From contig NZ_ML142868.1 in assembly GCF_004138495.1 (NCBI RefSeq), positions 57,684 to 66,702 on the forward strand: DNA of 9,019 nucleotides. The letters are read 5' to 3'. The notes under the pieces were generated by a model. The model was not told the origin of the DNA. It searched no databases and saw only the letters and a program-made list of their open reading frames with translations. The DNA comes from Phytoactinopolyspora endophytica. Lineage in GTDB: Bacteria > Actinomycetota > Actinomycetes > Jiangellales > Jiangellaceae. Both the position numbers and the translations under genes were made by a program. This document shows positions 1-6,106 of the stretch, in pieces (positions within the stretch are counted from its first letter, which is position 1; each line of letters starts with the position of its first letter).

Positions 1-247
1 GAAGATTACCAGAAGCCACCGGTAGCGTCACGCCGCATTACGAGGCTATATGGACTTGACGGCCTACATATCGACGTTGTCATGGGCGTCCCAGCAAATA
101 TCGGGTGTTACCGCCCCTGCCATAGGCTAATGTGTACTCAGATGCATTGCCCACGGCCGTGCGGACATCTGTGATGCGTGCGCCCGTCACCGGCCCGGGC
201 ACGCCCTCGAACCGCGTCATCTTCGCCGACCCGGCGTTGGGACGCTT
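1..247. other. Left-edge region without a convincing gene
   Basis: No reading frame here has a credible start, length and codon bias together. Bases 1 to about 165 are visibly less GC-rich (the first 60 bases are about 53% GC) than the genes to the right, and stop codons are frequent. A plus-strand frame is open from base 1 to a TGA at 172-174, but its third positions are not GC-biased and I recognise nothing in it. On the minus strand a 46-codon frame (ATG at 220, TGA at 80-82) lies downstream of the oxidoreductase stop. Its first half has GC-rich third positions and could be the remnant of a coding region. The lower GC suggests either non-coding spacer or DNA of different origin. Confidence 0.5.
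176..204 (-). terminator. Possible hairpin terminator after the oxidoreductase gene
   Basis: Bases 176-180 (gcgtg) and 183-185 (ccc) pair with 197-204 (gggcacgc), leaving a 2-nt bulge and an 11-nt loop. It lies 43 nt past the stop codon of the minus-strand oxidoreductase gene. There is no T-run, which is common for actinobacterial terminators but makes the call weak. It overlaps the doubtful 46-codon frame at 80-220. Confidence 0.25.
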
Positions 248-1168
248 TCACGGAATGAGGATGATCTTGCCGCGGTTGCGCCCAGCCTCGGCATCACGGT
301 GAACCGAGGCTAGATCGACCAGGGGCAGGGAGGCAGCCACGTCGACGTGGACGGCGCCCGCGTCGACGAGCTTCACCAGTGCAGCGAGCTGACTGGTGTC
401 GTTGCGCGCGACAAAGCGCATCGCAGTCACCTCAGCGTCGAGCGGCTCGATCGGGATGGTGACGGAGACCAGCGTCCCGCCGGGCCGGACCAGCGACACC
501 AGACTCGCCGCCTGTTCAGGGCTGATCGCTACGAGGTTCAGGATGGCGTCGACCGGTCCATCCAGTGCCTGGCCGAGCGGCGCGTCGGTGTAGTCGATGA
601 TCTGGTCGGCGCCGAACTGCCGGACCGCCGCCGTACTGCGCGGGCTCGCGGTCGCGATGACGTGTGTTCCCACGTGCTTGGCCAGCTCGACCGCGAACCC
701 GCCGACGCCGCCGCCTGCGCCGTTGATGAGCACCCGCTGGCCAGGCGTGATACGGGCGTGTTCGAACACTGCCTGCCATGCGGTGAGGCCGGCGAGGGGA
801 ATGGCAGCGGCGTGGGCAAGCGGGACGGCGGTGGGCGCCGGCACCAACGTATCGGCTGCGGCGACGACGTACTCAGCTGCGGCGCCGCCGCTATCGAGCC
901 GACCGATGACCTGGTCGTCCGGCCCGAGAGTGTGCACGCAACTACCCACCTCGACCACCGTGCCGGCGACGTCCCACCCGAGTGTGTACGGCAGATCCAG
1001 CGCGAAGACAGAACGCAGCAGGCCGGAGCGCAATCCGATCTCGGACGGATTGAACGAGGTCGCCGCGACCTGGACCAACACCTCACCGGGACCGGGCATT
1101 GGGCGTGGGACTTCTTCATGGCGGATGACGGACGCGTCACCGTACTCGTGAATTCGTATGGCTCTCAC
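248..1168 (-). CDS. NADPH:quinone-reductase-like zinc-free alcohol dehydrogenase family protein
   Basis: A 306-residue protein of the medium-chain dehydrogenase/reductase superfamily, quinone oxidoreductase branch. Visible: the N-terminal strand MRAIRIHEYG, a GroES-like domain over roughly residues 1-125 with YTLGWDVAGTV at 61-71, and the Rossmann nucleotide-binding loop AGGGVGG at 151-157. The structural and catalytic zinc cysteines of true alcohol dehydrogenases are absent, as expected for this branch. Members reduce quinones, enones or other electrophiles with NADPH in the cytosol; the substrate here is unknown. I chose the GTG at 1168 because it matches the family N-terminus. An in-frame ATG at 1204 would add 12 residues unlike the family. 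No Shine-Dalgarno precedes the GTG, but a TACATT -10-like hexamer ends 6 nt upstream, so leaderless translation is possible. It is divergent from a cupin-AraC regulator 88 bp away, its likely controller. Confidence 0.9.
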   Translation of the reverse strand: MRAIRIHEYGDASVIRHEEVPRPMPGPGEVLVQVAATSFNPSEIGLRSGLLRSVFALDLPYTLGWDVAGTVVEVGSCVHTLGPDDQVIGRLDSGGAAAEYVVAAADTLVPAPTAVPLAHAAAIPLAGLTAWQAVFEHARITPGQRVLINGAGGGVGGFAVELAKHVGTHVIATASPRSTAAVRQFGADQIIDYTDAPLGQALDGPVDAILNLVAISPEQAASLVSLVRPGGTLVSVTIPIEPLDAEVTAMRFVARNDTSQLAALVKLVDAGAVHVDVAASLPLVDLASVHRDAEAGRNRGKIILIP

Positions 1169-1256
1169 GTACCGAATGTATGACGAGAGTGGAAGACGGC
1201 CCATGCGTATCAGTCTTCTCTTCCTACTCGACCGTCTCGATAGCAATACTGTGGCT
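1169..1256. promoter_or_regulatory. Divergent promoter region between oxidoreductase and AraC regulator
   Basis: This 88-bp gap must drive both genes. Toward the regulator, an AATACT-like -10 (1245-1250) lies 6 nt before the ATG at 1257, with a weak TTCCTA (1221-1226) at 18-bp spacing. Toward the oxidoreductase, a TACATT on the minus strand ends 6 nt before its GTG. Both would give leaderless or nearly leaderless mRNAs, and no Shine-Dalgarno is visible for either start. -35 matches are poor, which fits promoters that need an activator. Both -10 assignments are by eye. Confidence 0.35.
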
Positions 1257-2198
1257 ATGGACGTACTCAGCGATGTGATCGCAGTCATGCGCACCGGCCA
1301 ACCGCGCTCGGCGCGGGTCACATGGCACGCGCCGTGGGCACAGCAGTTCGCGTCCGTGCCCGGGTCCGCCGGCTTCCAGATGATCCTGCAGGGGCCGTGC
1401 TGGCTCATCCCGTCCGACACCGATCCCGTGCCGCTGGCCGTAGGAGATGTGGTGCTCCTGCCCCGCGGGCGTGGGCACACCCTGGCCGACAGTCCATCGA
1501 CCCGACCGACCGTGCCGGCCTGCGACCCGAGCGACCCACAGTTCCTCGAGCGCCACGCCACCGCCGACACCGTCGGCGAACCAGTCCGCGCCGACGCCCC
1601 GGTCACCGTCACCCTCTGCGGCGCCTACCAACTCGATCCGGCCCGCGCCCACCCACTGCTGGGCAGCCTGCCTGAACTCATCCATCTTCCCGCGCACCTC
1701 GGGCGGCACCCAGAGCTACGCTCTACCGTGGACCTGCTCGCCACTGAGCTGGAACGGCCTCGCCTCGGCACGGATGCCATCATTCCCGCATTACTCGACA
1801 CGCTGTTGCTGTTGATGCTGCGCACCTGGTTCGATGAGCAGCCCGCAGACGGGACCGCAACCGGCTGGGCAGCCGCACTCAAGGACCCAGCCATCACGGC
1901 CGCGCTGCAGGCCATGCATCGCGAGCCTGCGCGGCCTTGGACCGTAGCGACGCTGGCCACCCAAGCAGGGCTATCCCGGGCGCCGTTCGCCCGCCGCTTT
2001 ACCACCCTGCTCGGTCAGCCACCGCTGAGCTACCTGACGTGGTGGCGGATGACCACCGCCGCCCGGCTTCTCCAAGAGTCAGACGCACCGCTGAGCGCCA
2101 TCGCCGGCAGAGTCGGCTACGCGTCGGAGTTCGCCTTCGCCAACGCGTTCAAACGCCACTACGGCACACCCCCTGGCAGGTATCGCCATACCACGTAG
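1257..2198 (+). CDS. AraC-family transcriptional regulator with N-terminal cupin domain
   Basis: A 313-residue regulator. Residues 1 to about 180 form a cupin-type sensor: the opening MDVLSDVIAVMRTGQPRSAR, the tryptophan in WHAPWA (23-28), the strand QMILQGPCWLI and the turn VGDVVLLPRGRGHTLADS (62-79) are typical of the Cupin_6/AraC-binding subfamily. Residues about 205-310 form the AraC DNA-binding domain with two helix-turn-helices, from WTVATLATQAGLSRAPFARRF to the signature VGYASEFAFANAFKRHYGTPPGRYR (286-310). I chose the ATG at 1257 because it begins the conserved domain; the frame is open to an ATG at 1158, but that would overlap the divergent gene and add 33 non-conserved residues. Regulators of this subfamily often sit beside, and control, an oxidoreductase gene, matching the divergent neighbour. 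The effector is unknown. The N-terminal cupin could bind a metal or small ligand. Confidence 0.9.
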   Translation: MDVLSDVIAVMRTGQPRSARVTWHAPWAQQFASVPGSAGFQMILQGPCWLIPSDTDPVPLAVGDVVLLPRGRGHTLADSPSTRPTVPACDPSDPQFLERHATADTVGEPVRADAPVTVTLCGAYQLDPARAHPLLGSLPELIHLPAHLGRHPELRSTVDLLATELERPRLGTDAIIPALLDTLLLLMLRTWFDEQPADGTATGWAAALKDPAITAALQAMHREPARPWTVATLATQAGLSRAPFARRFTTLLGQPPLSYLTWWRMTTAARLLQESDAPLSAIAGRVGYASEFAFANAFKRHYGTPPGRYRHTT

Positions 2199-2304
2199 CG
2201 GTTACTCGCGGCGCCAAGAAGGAGAACCGTGCATCGAACGGAGACAGCCGGTCAGATACGTGAGCTCGGCGACTCGGCATCGGTTGGCGATCATGCGGCG
2301 GGCA

Positions 2305-2342
2305 TTTAGAACATCTCATTGCCATGTTTGGGACGTCCTAAA
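2305..2342 (+). promoter_or_regulatory. Candidate operator: direct repeat at 22-bp phasing plus imperfect palindrome
   Basis: TTTAGAACATC (2305-2315) and TTTGGGACGTC (2327-2337) match at 8 of 11 positions and are spaced exactly 22 bp, about two helical turns, the usual geometry for an AraC-family dimer on direct half-sites. The second copy is also the left half of a 16-bp palindrome, TTTGGGACGTCCTAAA (2327-2342), with only one mismatched pair. It lies 16 bp upstream of the candidate -10 of the downstream AraC-type gene, so autoregulation is the simplest reading. Confidence 0.35.
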
Positions 2343-2357
2343 CTGCGCATGATCCGA

Positions 2358-2363
2358 TATGCT
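2358..2363 (+). promoter_or_regulatory. Candidate -10 element of a leaderless promoter
   Basis: TATGCT lies 6 nt upstream of the ATG at 2370, so a start of transcription about 7 nt downstream would fall on the A of the start codon. No Shine-Dalgarno precedes that ATG, which fits leaderless translation. No good -35 is found at 16-19 bp spacing, suggesting dependence on an activator bound at 2305-2342. Confidence 0.4.
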
Positions 2364-2369
2364 GTCAGC

Positions 2370-3644
2370 ATGTCCGCTGAGAGCCTCCTACAGGATGCCG
2401 GGCGTACGGGACTCACGGCCCAGGCACGCCAGGGCACCCGGCCCGCAGCCGCACCGCTGACCCGGGAGTTGCCCGGCGACGGCGAGCAGGGCCGCGGTCA
2501 CGTGGGCTCCCCGGCCGTCTGTTGTCTCCTGGTCGATGTGGACGCGTTCCTCCCCCGCGCTGCCGAAGCCGCAGACGGCTGGTCAGATCGCACACGTCAT
2601 CGGCTCCGGCGCATCATCGACGAGCAGGTCCGCCACGAGACTGAGGCAAGCGTCCAACCTCTCCCCCCGGACGAGTGGCTGCTGACCCTCTCGTCACCGA
2701 CCGCCGACGACGTGCAGCGTCGTGCCAGGCGCATCGCCGCCGGGATCCACCACACAGTGCGTGCCGGCGGAGAGCTCACGGTGACCGTTGCCGTCGGCCG
2801 GACGACCACCGGACCCGACGCCGTTCCGGAGGCGGTCTCGTCCGCGCGCCAGGCACATCGCTCCAAGCTTGCCCTCGGGCCGGACCGAGTGATCCCGGCG
2901 CCCGTCCTGGATGGCGGATCAGTCGACCTCCACGCGTCGCACAGCTTTCCCACCGGACCTGATGTCAGCGCCCCGCATGACGTCCATCGTGAGCTGGCAC
3001 GCGCTATCAGCAAAGGCGAGTCCGACCGCGCCAGGCGCCTTCTCTGCGACTGGTTCGGAACGGCGACCACGTGTGCCGACGGCGACGACGAACTGGTCCG
3101 GCGCTGGCTGCTGGGCCAGGTGCTTGCCACCACGGCCGTGCTCGACGGACGGCTCGGCGCCGGCACGGCGTCGGACTGGATGGCCGTCTGTGAGGCGGTC
3201 CCCTACCCGGCGCTCGCCGAACTGGCAGACCTTCACGAACAGACGACGGTCGCTGACTGGGCCGGACGAGTGATCGACGCGCTCGTGACCCGACACCGAC
3301 GAACCTCGACCCGCACCTCGACACTGGACCTCGTGCGACGCCACGTCGACCAGCACTTCACCGACCCAGACATGCGCCTGAAGAGTGTGGCGGCCATAGT
3401 CGCCGTGAGCCCGTTCCACATCTCGCATCTGTTCCGTTCCGAGCTGGGCACCACTTTCCGCGATTACGTCACCCAACGGCGGGTCCGCCGAGCCCAGCGC
3501 CTACTGGAGGAAACCCGGCTCGGCATGGAGCAAGTCGCACAAGCCAGCGGCTTCGGGACGCCGATCCAGCTGCGCCGGGTCCTAGTCCGCGAGACCGGAG
3601 CCACGCCCTCGGCAATCCGCCAGTCCGCCCGCGAGCGAACCTGA
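2370..3644 (+). CDS. AraC-type transcriptional regulator with a degenerate GGDEF domain
   Basis: A 424-residue protein. Residues about 50-175 look like a GGDEF domain: CCLLVDVDAF (51-60) matches the first strand with its aspartates, LPPDEWLLTL (98-107) sits where the GGDEF signature belongs, and LTVTVAVGRTTTGPDAV followed by an AR-x-A-H-R-SK helix matches the domain's second half. Pro-Pro replaces Gly-Gly and Trp replaces Phe, so diguanylate cyclase activity is unlikely; such domains usually serve as sensors or dimerisation units. Residues about 180-320 are a helical linker region. Residues about 325-420 are an AraC double helix-turn-helix, with VAAIVAVSPFHISHLFRSEL and VAQASGFGTPIQLRRVLVRE visible. 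The ATG at 2370 was chosen for the -10 just upstream; ATG 2349 and 2319 are in frame but would lie in or before that promoter. It converges on the operon to its right, but whether it regulates it is inference. Confidence 0.82.
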   Translation: MSAESLLQDAGRTGLTAQARQGTRPAAAPLTRELPGDGEQGRGHVGSPAVCCLLVDVDAFLPRAAEAADGWSDRTRHRLRRIIDEQVRHETEASVQPLPPDEWLLTLSSPTADDVQRRARRIAAGIHHTVRAGGELTVTVAVGRTTTGPDAVPEAVSSARQAHRSKLALGPDRVIPAPVLDGGSVDLHASHSFPTGPDVSAPHDVHRELARAISKGESDRARRLLCDWFGTATTCADGDDELVRRWLLGQVLATTAVLDGRLGAGTASDWMAVCEAVPYPALAELADLHEQTTVADWAGRVIDALVTRHRRTSTRTSTLDLVRRHVDQHFTDPDMRLKSVAAIVAVSPFHISHLFRSELGTTFRDYVTQRRVRRAQRLLEETRLGMEQVAQASGFGTPIQLRRVLVRETGATPSAIRQSARERT

Positions 3645-3708
3645 GGATTGGGCACGACGGCATCCTGATCATCCGAACTCCGCATGCGCGAGTCGAAGAT
3701 ACAGACGA

Positions 3709-3845
3709 GGTGGGGAGGGACAATTTCCCGGCCAGACACCAAGGACCCAGCCCACTCCACCCAGGGGAAGGCTCGGGCATCGGCGTGTGAGGAGTTCTGC
3801 GACGATCTCGCCGCGGGCGAGGCCGGGAAATTGTCCCTCCCCACC
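3709..3845. repeat. 137-bp element bounded by a perfect 25-bp inverted repeat
   Basis: Bases 3709-3733 and 3821-3845 are exact reverse complements over 25 bp, with an 87-bp spacer. Each arm contains the core GGGACAATTTCCC, itself partly symmetric. The match ends abruptly on both sides (3708/3846 and 3734/3820 do not pair). No clean target-site duplication flanks it; the nearest is the imperfect GACGA (3704-3708) against GACGC (3847-3851). It encodes no protein I can recognise. It may be a miniature inverted-repeat transposable element or an insertion-sequence relic. Alternatively it may be a bidirectional terminator, since either strand's RNA could form the 25-bp stem, or a pair of oppositely oriented operator sites. 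Confidence 0.9.
3807..3821. terminator. Small GC hairpin inside the inverted-repeat element
   Basis: CTCGCC (3807-3812) and GGCGAG (3816-3821) pair perfectly around a GCG loop, directly next to the right arm of the large inverted repeat. It could end transcription on either strand or be part of the folded loop of the element. There is no T-run, so a terminator role is uncertain. Confidence 0.3.
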
Positions 3846-3863
3846 GGACGCAACCTCAAACCG

Positions 3864-5249
3864 TCAGCGGGGTTCCAGGCGCTGGACGAGCAGCCGGAAC
3901 CGCTGTCGCGGCCGGCCACCTCCGGGCGACGGCGCCGGCGGCATGGTCCACGCCAACCCTGCCGCGACCAGGCTGTTCAGGATCCGCCGCGCGCTGCGCA
4001 GCGTCACAGAGAGTGCCTCGGCGACCCGGGCCGCGTCCACGATCAGCGGCTCGGGTTCGGTGTCCGGCAGCGCCATGATGATCCGCCGCAGCATGTCGCG
4101 CTCGTGCGGGTACTTGTCGTCGGCCACGACGCGCTCCTGACGTCGCGACCTCGGCGGCAGCCCGACGACCGTGCCGTCGGCGCCCACCACCTGAGCGGGA
4201 TGTCCCGCGTGGCTCTGGGCCAGCCCCAGCGCCTGCTGCGCGTTGGCGTCGGCCTCCTGCACTGTGCGCCCGCTGCCGATGCCGACGAATGCCTGCAGCC
4301 CCAAGGCAGCCTGCAGCCTGTCCACGAACGGCGCCGTGTGCAGGTTGTCGGTGAGCTGACGCAGCGCACCAGCGGTGGCGGTGATACCGAACGTCATCCC
4401 CTCGTACGCGAGCAACGCCGCGCCAGCGGCTTCGACTTCCTCCAACAGGACCTGGTGGACGGTGAGCCGGGTGCCCTGCAGCCGGTAGTTGCTCCATCCC
4501 CAATGGCCGGAGCCCTCCGGGGACGTGACGTGGACGGTCATCAGGACCAGCTGCGCCTCCTCCAGCAGCGACCCCGTCCCCAGCAGCGCACTGGTCACCA
4601 CCGCGTTGCGGAGGTTGGCCATGGTCGGGGCCATCCGGACGGCGGGGATGCTCTCCGCCTCCAGCCGGTTCGCCACCGCCTTGACCGTCGTAAACGCCGC
4701 CGTAGTGGCACCGGATCGGTACAGGTCAGCATGGAACCGACTGAACCCGTCCACCGACTCGGGCCCCTCGTACGGCGCCACGTGCAGCCGGCTCGCGTCG
4801 CGGCCGATGTCTGCGAAAGCCTCTTCGACCTCCGTCTCCGATATCGAGTCGATGCTGATCCGTTCCATCTCGATGGCCGGGTTCGCCGAGGCTCGTATGA
4901 GCGCCGAGAACAAGGAGGTGCCGCTGATCGGCACGAAGGTGGACGGGATGGGCAGAGTGTCCGCGGCGAGGTCGTACTGCAACGGCCCGGTGAACAGGAT
5001 GATGTCGGCTTCCCCGCTCACCGCCTGTGCCCGCGTCAGCAGGTCCGCATCCACCTGATGCGCGGCCCCGATCAGCTGGACGTTGTCACCCACCGCCGCA
5101 TCCAGGCTCAGGATGTTCTGGACCACGTCCGGCGGCCCGACGACGCCGACCTTGACCGGGGCGCGGACCTGAGCCAGATGCTCCCGGCGCGAGGCGACGC
5201 GCGAGGACGGCGCGGATGGCGTGGCCGGCTGGGAGAGATCGTCGTTCAC
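3864..5249 (-). CDS. GGDEF-like domain / winged-helix transcriptional regulator
   Basis: A 461-residue protein, last gene of the minus-strand operon. After about 30 disordered residues, VKVGVVGPPDVVQNIL (32-47) begins a Rossmann-like sensor domain running to about residue 210, including IPAVRMAPTMANLRNAV (201-217). Residues about 230-360 resemble a degenerate GGDEF domain: AQLVLMTVHVT at the first strand and FVGIGSGRTVQEADANAQQALGLA (321-344) at the second half, while LLAYEGMTFGI stands where the catalytic signature should be. Residues about 375-455 form a winged helix, with LSVTLRSARRILNSLVAAGL as the likely recognition region and a basic wing GGGRPRQRFRLL. No diguanylate cyclase activity is expected. 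I do not recognise a named family. The start is GTG at 5249, 5 nt after the upstream gene's stop, with no clear Shine-Dalgarno, so translation probably depends on the preceding gene. It most likely regulates its own operon. Confidence 0.75.
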   Translation of the reverse strand: MNDDLSQPATPSAPSSRVASRREHLAQVRAPVKVGVVGPPDVVQNILSLDAAVGDNVQLIGAAHQVDADLLTRAQAVSGEADIILFTGPLQYDLAADTLPIPSTFVPISGTSLFSALIRASANPAIEMERISIDSISETEVEEAFADIGRDASRLHVAPYEGPESVDGFSRFHADLYRSGATTAAFTTVKAVANRLEAESIPAVRMAPTMANLRNAVVTSALLGTGSLLEEAQLVLMTVHVTSPEGSGHWGWSNYRLQGTRLTVHQVLLEEVEAAGAALLAYEGMTFGITATAGALRQLTDNLHTAPFVDRLQAALGLQAFVGIGSGRTVQEADANAQQALGLAQSHAGHPAQVVGADGTVVGLPPRSRRQERVVADDKYPHERDMLRRIIMALPDTEPEPLIVDAARVAEALSVTLRSARRILNSLVAAGLAWTMPPAPSPGGGRPRQRFRLLVQRLEPR

Positions 5250-5254
5250 AGTTG

Positions 5255-6106
5255 TCAGTGTGCCGGACCCCTCTCCAGCCGGTCGAGCAGGGCGGCGCCG
5301 CCCGTGTGTCCGCCGGTCAGCAGAGCTGCCATGCTACCGCCCAAGACCGCCGCCCGGTCCTGGACGCCTAGGTCGGCGAAGAGGACCCGTCCCAGGGACA
5401 TTCGCAGGTCGATGAACGGGAAGTCGGACCCGAACACCACCTGGGCCGAGCCCACGGCGCCGACCATCTCGGCGATGGCCCGTCCGTGGTTGTGCGAGCC
5501 GCACAGCTCTAGCAGCACCCGGGGATGCCGCCGGGCCACCTCGATCGCACGGCCGAACGAGCTCGGTGCCACCCCAGCATGCCCGGCCAGGATCCACGCC
5601 CGCGAGTGATCCGTCGCCACCCGGTCGACGTGCGACAGATCGTCGAACTGCGAGCCGGCCCAGGTGTGGGTCAGCACCGGCCTTCCGGTCCGTTCCGCGT
5701 ACTCCCACACCGGCCGGTACCGCCGCCCGTCCAACGGATACTCGTGCAGGTCCGGGTGGAGCTTGACCCCCACGAACGACGGGTGCCCGTGCCACCGCTC
5801 GAGCTGCCCGACCGAGTCCTGCCACGGGTTGACGACGATGTAGCCGGCGAACCGTTCCGGGTGCGTCTCGCACAGAGCAGCCGTCTGCGCGTTGCCCGAC
5901 TCCGCGTCCAGTTCTACGGCGAGCATGCTGGAGGCGATGGCGCCGGACACCCCGCAACGGTCCATCACCCGCAGCATCGCCTCGCCGCTCGGATCTGCGA
6001 CGAAGAACCGGTTGTACGGCCCCAGATGAGCATGGGCGTCCAGGATCGGTGTGCCGTGCCGTGGTTCGCGGCTCAACACCGGCCCGGCGGGCGCGCGACT
6101 GTTCAT
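5255..6106 (-). CDS. Metal-dependent amidohydrolase-superfamily enzyme (amidohydrolase_2 type), intact active site
   Basis: A 283-residue TIM-barrel hydrolase. All metal-site motifs of the amidohydrolase_2 group (ACMSD-like) are visible: HAH at residues 25-27 after the first strand (ILDAHAHLG), KLHP at 115-118, H147 in VLTHTW, H176 in ILAGHAG and the catalytic aspartate D228 in FGSDFP. Members hydrolyse amides, lactones or esters, or decarboxylate, using one metal ion, usually zinc, in the cytosol; the substrate cannot be told from sequence. The ATG at 6106 overlaps the stop of the upstream paralogue as ATGA (6103-6106) and has a strong Shine-Dalgarno, GGAGGTGAG, directly upstream. Its place after a heparinase-like lyase suggests a sugar-acid or sugar-derived substrate such as a lactone, which is inference. 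The upstream neighbour shares its fold but not its active site. Confidence 0.88.
   Translation of the reverse strand: MNSRAPAGPVLSREPRHGTPILDAHAHLGPYNRFFVADPSGEAMLRVMDRCGVSGAIASSMLAVELDAESGNAQTAALCETHPERFAGYIVVNPWQDSVGQLERWHGHPSFVGVKLHPDLHEYPLDGRRYRPVWEYAERTGRPVLTHTWAGSQFDDLSHVDRVATDHSRAWILAGHAGVAPSSFGRAIEVARRHPRVLLELCGSHNHGRAIAEMVGAVGSAQVVFGSDFPFIDLRMSLGRVLFADLGVQDRAAVLGGSMAALLTGGHTGGAALLDRLERGPAH

Larger units (their letters stand above)
2199..2369. other. Intergenic region between the two AraC-type regulators
   Basis: A 171-bp spacer. It holds a Shine-Dalgarno-like AAGGAG (2219-2224) followed after 4 nt by a GTG-started 26-codon frame (2229-2309), and then the candidate operator and promoter of the downstream regulator. 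I see no clear terminator for the upstream gene. Confidence 0.5.
3645..3863. other. Convergent intergenic region
   Basis: A 219-bp region where the plus-strand AraC/GGDEF-like gene and the minus-strand operon converge. Bases 3645-3708 contain nothing I can name. Bases 3709-3845 are an inverted-repeat structure described separately. The operon's last stop lies 18 bp beyond it. No short frame here has a start, Shine-Dalgarno and codon bias together. Confidence 0.7.

Noticed and set aside
152..161. 10-bp palindrome cacggccgtg
   Set aside because: Short GC palindromes are expected at high GC, and nothing nearby suggests an operator.
347..1183. Plus-strand open frame (278 codons) opposite the oxidoreductase
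   Set aside because: It is fully antisense to a clear dehydrogenase with an intact nucleotide-binding loop, and shows no family motif.
3684..5609. Long plus-strand open frame (641 codons)
   Set aside because: It lies antisense to two well-supported minus-strand genes, crosses the inverted-repeat element, and its product is an Arg/Gln/Pro-rich low-complexity sequence without any domain; it is a by-product of high GC.
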